Position numbers and translations under genes: made by a program | Assembly: GCA_029256365.1 (NCBI GenBank) | Contig: JAQSYB010000052.1 | Coordinates: 1-9,514 of the forward strand | Reading direction: 5' to 3' | Length of the DNA: 9,514 bases | Origin: Clostridia bacterium | Lineage (GTDB): Bacteria > Bacillota > Clostridia > Lutisporales > Lutisporaceae | Notes under the pieces: generated by a model | The model's input: the letters and a program-made list of their open reading frames with translations, nothing else | What the model was told of the DNA's origin: nothing | The model's database searches: none | Shown here: in pieces, positions 5,107 through 9,514 of the stretch | Numbering within the stretch: the stretch's first letter is position 1 | Layout of the letters: each line of letters opens with the position of its first letter

Positions 5107-7161
5107 ATGAAACGAAAGAAAGCACAATTTACACTATCAAAAAAGCTGATTACATATTCTTTGTTGTTGGTTATGATTCCAATGGTTGTATTGGGCTACA
5201 TTTCTATACAAAAAGTAACAGCGGCCATGGAAAGTCAAGCAATTATGAGCATGAATGTAAGTGCAGAGAATAAAATGCTGCAGCTTGATGATCAATTGGC
5301 CTTTATCAGCAAGCAGGGCTTTATCATTGCAGAGGATCGTATCATAAAGGAATCCCTAAAAGTTGAAACCATAAATAATAGTGAAATGACAGCTGCTGTA
5401 AATAACAGCTTAAAGGCAGATATAAAAGAATATCTCAAAGCAATTGTAGAAAAGAGTGGAGGGCTATATAAAAATATCATACTGGCTGATAGCACCGGAA
5501 ATGTAGTACAAGCAGTATTTGATGAAGGTGTAAGCGTTTCGCGGAAGGATTATTTTGCCAAAGCCTTAAATGGAAAGCAATATATCAGCGAAGCTTTCTT
5601 GGCACCGGACAATAAAACAGCTTTGCTAGCAATCGGAATACCTGTTATAGGTGGCGATGGCAGTCAAATCGGAGTACTAATCAATAAAATTGATTTAAAT
5701 AAGTTAACAGAAAAACTAGTAGCTAGAAGTAAGGATACAAATTACAGCTATTCTGTTTTCAACAATAGCGGTATAGTAATTGCCCATGAAAATCCCGATT
5801 ATATTATGAAGCTGGATTTGTCAAAAGAAAATCCTGTATTAGAGAAACTAATAAAAGAAATGCTAGAAAATGAAAATGGCAATGGCTATGGGTTTTATAA
5901 TCTAAGAGGAAATGAAGAATTAATGGCATATCAAAAGCTCAACAATGCAGACTGGTATGTTGCATCAATATACGCGGTAAATGAATACAAAAAGCCAGCA
6001 GAAAGCATGAAGCTTTTTATCATTACGCTGATCGCAGTGGTAATACTAGCTGCTAGCATACTTGCATTTCTTTTCTCCGGGTATTTGGCACGCCCTATGA
6101 AAAAGCTCGCAGCTGCTGCGAATAATATAGCTCTGGGGGATCTTAGTGTAAAGCTTGACAACATAAAATCACGGGATGAAATAGGCAGCTTATATCAATA
6201 TTTTACGACCATGACGAATAACCTGAGAGGTATTATCGCCAATGTCATAGATGAAAGTAAGTCAACTATAGAAAATGGAACATTAACAGGGGATGAGCTC
6301 TCGCTTCTTCAAGGTGCAATCGAGAATATAAATGCTGCAGTGGAACAATTATCTGCGGGGATGGAAGAATCAGCTGCATCCTCAGAAGAGGTTACAGCAT
6401 CTACAGAAGAAATAACTGCCACAGTAGAAGAGGTAGCAAGAAGAGCAACCTCTGGAGCAGAAAAGGCTACTGAAATGAAAGGCAGAGCAGCAGAAATCAA
6501 AGAGAGTGCAATTCGATCAAAGGAAAATACGGAGAAATTATTAAAGGTAACAAAAGGCAGACTAGAAACAGCGATAAAAGATGCAAGGGTTGTAAAAGAA
6601 ATTGAAAGCCTTGCAAGTGCAATATTGGAAATAGCAGAGCAAACCAATCTTCTGGCTCTCAATGCAGCCATTGAAGCTGCAAGAGCTGGGGAACAAGGAA
6701 GAGGCTTTGCAGTAGTTGCAGATGAGGTAAGGAAGCTAGCAGAGCAATCTGGTACAACTGCATCAAGTATAAGAGATATCACAGTTAAGGTAACGAGTGC
6801 AGTCAATAACTTAGCAAGCAGCTCGGACAGCATTCTTAATTTCATAAATATTGATGTTGCAAATGACTATGAAACCATGGTAAAGAGCAGTGATCAATAC
6901 AACAGCGATGCAGCGCTGATCGCAGATATGATGGAAGAATTCAGCCAAACATCGCAGCAATTAAATGCCTCCGTGGCACAAGTTGCGACTGCTATAAATG
7001 AAATTGCTACAGCGGTCAATGAGGGAGCCAGTGGAGTTGGCGAAATCGGTGAAAATATTGCAGATGTAGTAGAAAGAGCCAGCAAAGTAAGTGAACTGGC
7101 ACAGCAAAATTATGCAAGTGCAGAAGCCTTAGGCAAGCTGGTAAGCGGATTTGTGATTTAG
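5107..7161 (+). CDS. methyl-accepting chemotaxis protein with periplasmic-type Cache sensor
   Basis: The 684-residue product is a transmembrane chemoreceptor that senses a ligand outside the cell and controls the kinase CheA through CheW. A basic N-terminus is followed by a first membrane helix (about 14-34), an extracellular double-Cache-like domain (about 40-298, with RKDYFAKALNGKQYISEAF at 146-164), a second membrane helix (about 301-326) and a HAMP domain (about 327-380). A long antiparallel coiled-coil signalling domain completes it. The near-invariant signalling tip, EIAEQTNLLALNAAIEAARA (508-527) continuing into GEQGRGFAVVADEVRKLAEQ, is intact. Glu- and Gln-rich helices at about 405-445 and 615-665 are the likely methylation regions. 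The C-terminus has no CheR-tethering pentapeptide. The ligand cannot be told: the R-x-W-Y amino-acid-binding signature of some Cache domains is not apparent. It stands alone between two terminators, with no che or flagellar gene in the window. Confidence 0.93.
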   Translation: MKRKKAQFTLSKKLITYSLLLVMIPMVVLGYISIQKVTAAMESQAIMSMNVSAENKMLQLDDQLAFISKQGFIIAEDRIIKESLKVETINNSEMTAAVNNSLKADIKEYLKAIVEKSGGLYKNIILADSTGNVVQAVFDEGVSVSRKDYFAKALNGKQYISEAFLAPDNKTALLAIGIPVIGGDGSQIGVLINKIDLNKLTEKLVARSKDTNYSYSVFNNSGIVIAHENPDYIMKLDLSKENPVLEKLIKEMLENENGNGYGFYNLRGNEELMAYQKLNNADWYVASIYAVNEYKKPAESMKLFIITLIAVVILAASILAFLFSGYLARPMKKLAAAANNIALGDLSVKLDNIKSRDEIGSLYQYFTTMTNNLRGIIANVIDESKSTIENGTLTGDELSLLQGAIENINAAVEQLSAGMEESAASSEEVTASTEEITATVEEVARRATSGAEKATEMKGRAAEIKESAIRSKENTEKLLKVTKGRLETAIKDARVVKEIESLASAILEIAEQTNLLALNAAIEAARAGEQGRGFAVVADEVRKLAEQSGTTASSIRDITVKVTSAVNNLASSSDSILNFINIDVANDYETMVKSSDQYNSDAALIADMMEEFSQTSQQLNASVAQVATAINEIATAVNEGASGVGEIGENIADVVERASKVSELAQQNYASAEALGKLVSGFVI

Positions 7162-7176
7162 ATGATAGAATAATAA

Positions 7177-7205
7177 AAAAGGCAGAAGCCATGCTTCTGC
7201 CTTTT
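7177..7205 (+). terminator. Rho-independent terminator of the chemoreceptor gene
   Basis: AAAAGGCAGAAGC (7177-7189) and GCTTCTGCCTTTT (7193-7205) form a perfect 13-bp stem with a CAT loop; the TTTT end serves as the U-tract. The A-run on the left side means it could in principle also work for transcription on the minus strand, but no minus-strand gene is seen nearby. Confidence 0.88.
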
Positions 7206-7221
7206 GAATGGAATAAATCTA

Positions 7222-7250
7222 TTGACACAATTAGGAAATGAGAATACAAT
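7222..7250 (+). promoter_or_regulatory. consensus sigma-A type promoter for the HelD-like helicase
   Basis: TTGACA (7222-7227) is a perfect -35, and TACAAT (7245-7250) is one base from the -10 consensus, at exactly 17-base spacing. The expected transcription start is near 7257, giving a leader of roughly 95 bases. It is placed just after the chemoreceptor terminator, so helD is transcribed on its own. Confidence 0.8.
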
Positions 7251-7274
7251 ATATGTACTGTGCGTGTATTAGCT

Positions 7275-7314
7275 GCATAATAAGCATAATTTTTCATAAT
7301 AATTATAGCATAAT
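7275..7314 (+). repeat. GCATAAT heptamer repeats in the helD leader
   Basis: GCATAAT occurs at 7275-7281, 7284-7290 and 7308-7314, with a one-base variant (TCATAAT) at 7294-7300. The first three copies are spaced 9 and 10 bases apart, close to one helical turn. They lie downstream of the promoter and before the ribosome site. They could be a protein-binding array or chance in an AT-rich leader. Confidence 0.45.
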
Positions 7315-7339
7315 GATTTTAAAGCAGTCAATACAAAAA

Positions 7340-7344
7340 GGGGG
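7340..7344 (+). promoter_or_regulatory. helD ribosome binding site supporting a TTG start
   Basis: GGGGG, preceded by an A-run, lies eight bases before the TTG at 7353. An in-frame TAA at 7320-7322 limits any upstream extension, and the first in-frame ATG (7449) has no ribosome site. Confidence 0.65.
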
Positions 7345-7352
7345 AAAACCTA

Positions 7353-9514
7353 TTGGAGCTTAATCATAAAGAATGGGATATAGAAACCTCAAGACTAAGT
7401 GAGGTTTGTGACAGAATCACTACATCCATAGCAGAAAAGTATAAAAGTATGGATGAATATAAGGAAGACGTAATAGAAATTCGCAGAAGCATGTGGGATA
7501 ATACTGCCCATGTTTTGTCAGGTGAATTTGATGAAAGTGTAGAAATTCTGCAATACATTAATCTTATGAAGCAGGAAGAAAAAAGTCATCAGCATACCAG
7601 CGCCCAAGTGAAAAAGCTAGAAAAAATGCTGGAGTCTCCATATTTTGCTCGTATAGATTTTGTATATGATGAGTTTGATGATAAAGAGAAAATTTACATC
7701 GGCATGACCTCTCTCATTGACAATGACACTATGGATATTTTGATATATGACTGGCGTGCGCCAATATCCAGTATGTTTTATGAATATGAGTTGGGAGCGG
7801 CTTCTTTTTCTGTTGATAAAAAGTCCATAAGTGGCAGAGTAGAGCTAAAAAGGCAGTATAAGATATTGAAGTCTAAGCTTGTTTATATGTTTGACAGCAG
7901 TATAAAAATTGATGATGAAATACTGCAAGAGATCCTAAGCAAAAGTGCCGACGATAAAATGAAGAATATCGTAATAAGTATTCAAAAGGAACAAAATAGA
8001 ATTATCAGGGATGAGGATACCAGAGTACTTATCGTTCAAGGTGCTGCAGGCAGCGGTAAAACCTCCATAGCCCTTCACCGAATTGCTTATTTGCTATACA
8101 GGCAAAAGGACACTGGGCTAAAGTCAAAGAATGTAGCCATTTTTTCTCCGAATCAGATATTTAATGATTATATTTCTGATGTTTTGCCAGAGCTCGGCGA
8201 GGAAAACGTACATCAAACAACCTTCTTTGAATATGCAAGAAGCTGTATATCCTCAGAAATAAAAATGGAAAACATGCATGAGCAAATGGATTATATGCTT
8301 TCCTTGAATACGGATACAAAGCAATATACGTGTAGGAAGTTTGGCATCGCATATAAGTCTTCACGAGAATTTACAGAAATTCTAGATGGATATCTGACGA
8401 TCATAAACGATCACTATCAGAACTTCAAAGATATTTCTTTTAATAAAACACTTGTGATATCGAAGGAAGACCTTGAAAAGTTATATAACAATGATTATAA
8501 GCACTTTGCACCGGTAAAAAGATTGCAAAAAATTAGAGACAGAGTAAATTACCTTCTCAAACCACTTACGGTACCGAGACTGAAGGAAATTGCCAAGCAG
8601 ATTGAGGAGGGGGACGACAAGGAGTTTAACATTAAGCAAGCAAGTCGTGCGCTGCTGCATATGGAATTGAAGGAGCTAAGAATCAGACTAGAATCTATGA
8701 CAGAAGTAAATACCTTTAAGCTCTTTCATGAACTGTTTGCAAATAAAAAACTCTATGAGAGTTTGTCTGGAAAAGTAAATACGGAAGTAAGTCAATTGCT
8801 TGATTATACTGCTTCTTATATAGAGAACAACAGCTTGTATTACGAAGACATTGCTCCTTATTTATATTTTAAGGGGGTGCTGGAAGGTACTTTGCCGATT
8901 GGGGATATCAGACATGTTGTAATTGATGAGGCACAGGATTATTCCTATTTGCAATATAGAATCATCAAAAAATTGTTTAAATATGCTTCGTTTACAATAC
9001 TAGGTGATGTGAATCAAGCGATTAATTCCTATATGCACTCCGCAGACTACAATAATACCTTGGAGCTATTTTCAGACTACGGTGCAAATCTAATGACTTT
9101 AACAAAAAGCTATCGTTCTACAAGAGAAATCTGGCAGCTGTCAGAACAGATATTGCCAAGCTGCAGCAACAAAGAGCCAATTAACCGTAGTGGTGATATT
9201 CCGCAGTTGGTGAAAGTAAGCTGTAAGGATGATATGAACAGATTTATCATTCAAAAGCTTCAAGAGTTTTCGGATTTAGGGATGAAGTCAATGGCTATCA
9301 TTTGCAAAACTGCAAGTCAGTGTGAAGAATTGTACCTTAGTGTGAAAAAGGATATCAAAATGATTAATCTGATTACATCTGAAAGCTCACGGTTGGTTGC
9401 AGGCATATCCATCATCCCATCTTATTTGGCAAAGGGATTGGAATTTGATGGAGTTATTATTTTGGATGCAAGCAAATCAAATTATTGTGGTGAGGAGCAG
9501 CGTAAACTAATGTA
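7353..9514 (+). CDS. helD: HelD-like superfamily 1 helicase / RNA polymerase recycling ATPase (3' end outside the window)
   Basis: The frame is open from the TTG at 7353 to the right edge (720 codons, no stop), so the C-terminal end is missing. Family knowledge: HelD binds RNA polymerase, pushes an N-terminal arm into its secondary channel and uses ATP to free stalled or post-termination enzyme. The charged helical N-terminus (about 1-90) would be that arm. The HelD-specific block with DWRAPI is at 133-138 and the Q-motif-like IQKEQNRIIR at 210-219. Walker A is GAAGSGKT at 230-237, with Lys236. After a poorly conserved insert come Walker B DEAQD (525-529), the GDVNQ motif (551-555), YRST (587-590) and KGLEFD (694-699). 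This block order and the DWRAP region fit HelD better than UvrD or PcrA. B. subtilis HelD is somewhat longer, so the missing end is probably well under 100 residues, including the last helicase motif. Confidence 0.9.
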   Translation, partial: MELNHKEWDIETSRLSEVCDRITTSIAEKYKSMDEYKEDVIEIRRSMWDNTAHVLSGEFDESVEILQYINLMKQEEKSHQHTSAQVKKLEKMLESPYFARIDFVYDEFDDKEKIYIGMTSLIDNDTMDILIYDWRAPISSMFYEYELGAASFSVDKKSISGRVELKRQYKILKSKLVYMFDSSIKIDDEILQEILSKSADDKMKNIVISIQKEQNRIIRDEDTRVLIVQGAAGSGKTSIALHRIAYLLYRQKDTGLKSKNVAIFSPNQIFNDYISDVLPELGEENVHQTTFFEYARSCISSEIKMENMHEQMDYMLSLNTDTKQYTCRKFGIAYKSSREFTEILDGYLTIINDHYQNFKDISFNKTLVISKEDLEKLYNNDYKHFAPVKRLQKIRDRVNYLLKPLTVPRLKEIAKQIEEGDDKEFNIKQASRALLHMELKELRIRLESMTEVNTFKLFHELFANKKLYESLSGKVNTEVSQLLDYTASYIENNSLYYEDIAPYLYFKGVLEGTLPIGDIRHVVIDEAQDYSYLQYRIIKKLFKYASFTILGDVNQAINSYMHSADYNNTLELFSDYGANLMTLTKSYRSTREIWQLSEQILPSCSNKEPINRSGDIPQLVKVSCKDDMNRFIIQKLQEFSDLGMKSMAIICKTASQCEELYLSVKKDIKMINLITSESSRLVAGISIIPSYLAKGLEFDGVIILDASKSNYCGEEQRKLM

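Noticed and set aside
6309..6845. 178-codon open frame on the minus strand inside the chemoreceptor gene
   Set aside because: It is antisense to the conserved coiled-coil signalling domain. Its alanine/serine/leucine-rich content reflects the complementary codons of the Glu/Ala-rich helices.

Overview
The window is an AT-rich stretch of Gram-positive chromosome, most likely from an anaerobic member of the Clostridia (inference). The grounds are strong AGGAGG-type ribosome binding sites, the gene order nrnA-truB-ribF-rpsO-pnp (the classical distal end of the Firmicutes nusA-infB operon), a clostridial-looking Cache-type chemoreceptor, and a HelD-type helicase. All genes lie on the + strand. 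No RNA genes, mobile elements, CRISPR arrays or phage genes were seen.

Region 1 (1-2189) is a tightly packed operon end. It holds the last 113 codons of an NrnA-like DHH/DHHA1 phosphoesterase, then truB (tRNA pseudouridine 55 synthase), whose start overlaps the nrnA stop in an ATGA, then ribF (bifunctional riboflavin kinase/FAD synthetase) 18 bases later. Region 2 (2190-4927) holds rpsO (ribosomal protein S15) and pnp (polynucleotide phosphorylase). rpsO has its own near-consensus promoter, a structured leader and a strong terminator. pnp has a 198-base upstream gap containing an inverted repeat followed by a T-run, and a perfectly palindromic terminator that begins in its stop codon. Region 2 serves translation and RNA turnover: S15 is a 30S assembly protein, PNPase degrades RNA, and NrnA recycles the short oligonucleotides that remain.

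Region 3 (4928-7205) is a stand-alone methyl-accepting chemotaxis receptor of 684 residues with its own hairpin terminator. Region 4 (7206-9514) is a consensus sigma-A type promoter, a leader with repeated GCATAAT heptamers, and a TTG-started HelD-like superfamily 1 helicase that runs off the right edge. HelD proteins release and recycle RNA polymerase, so this gene again concerns RNA metabolism, although it is transcribed separately.

The coding content is ordinary housekeeping and no undescribed system was found. The points worth a second look are mostly non-coding: the rpsO leader, the inverted repeats before and after pnp, and the heptamer repeats before helD. In addition, two otherwise intact enzymes carry substitutions in conserved motifs (RibF GIRTAN, TruB RLEST).
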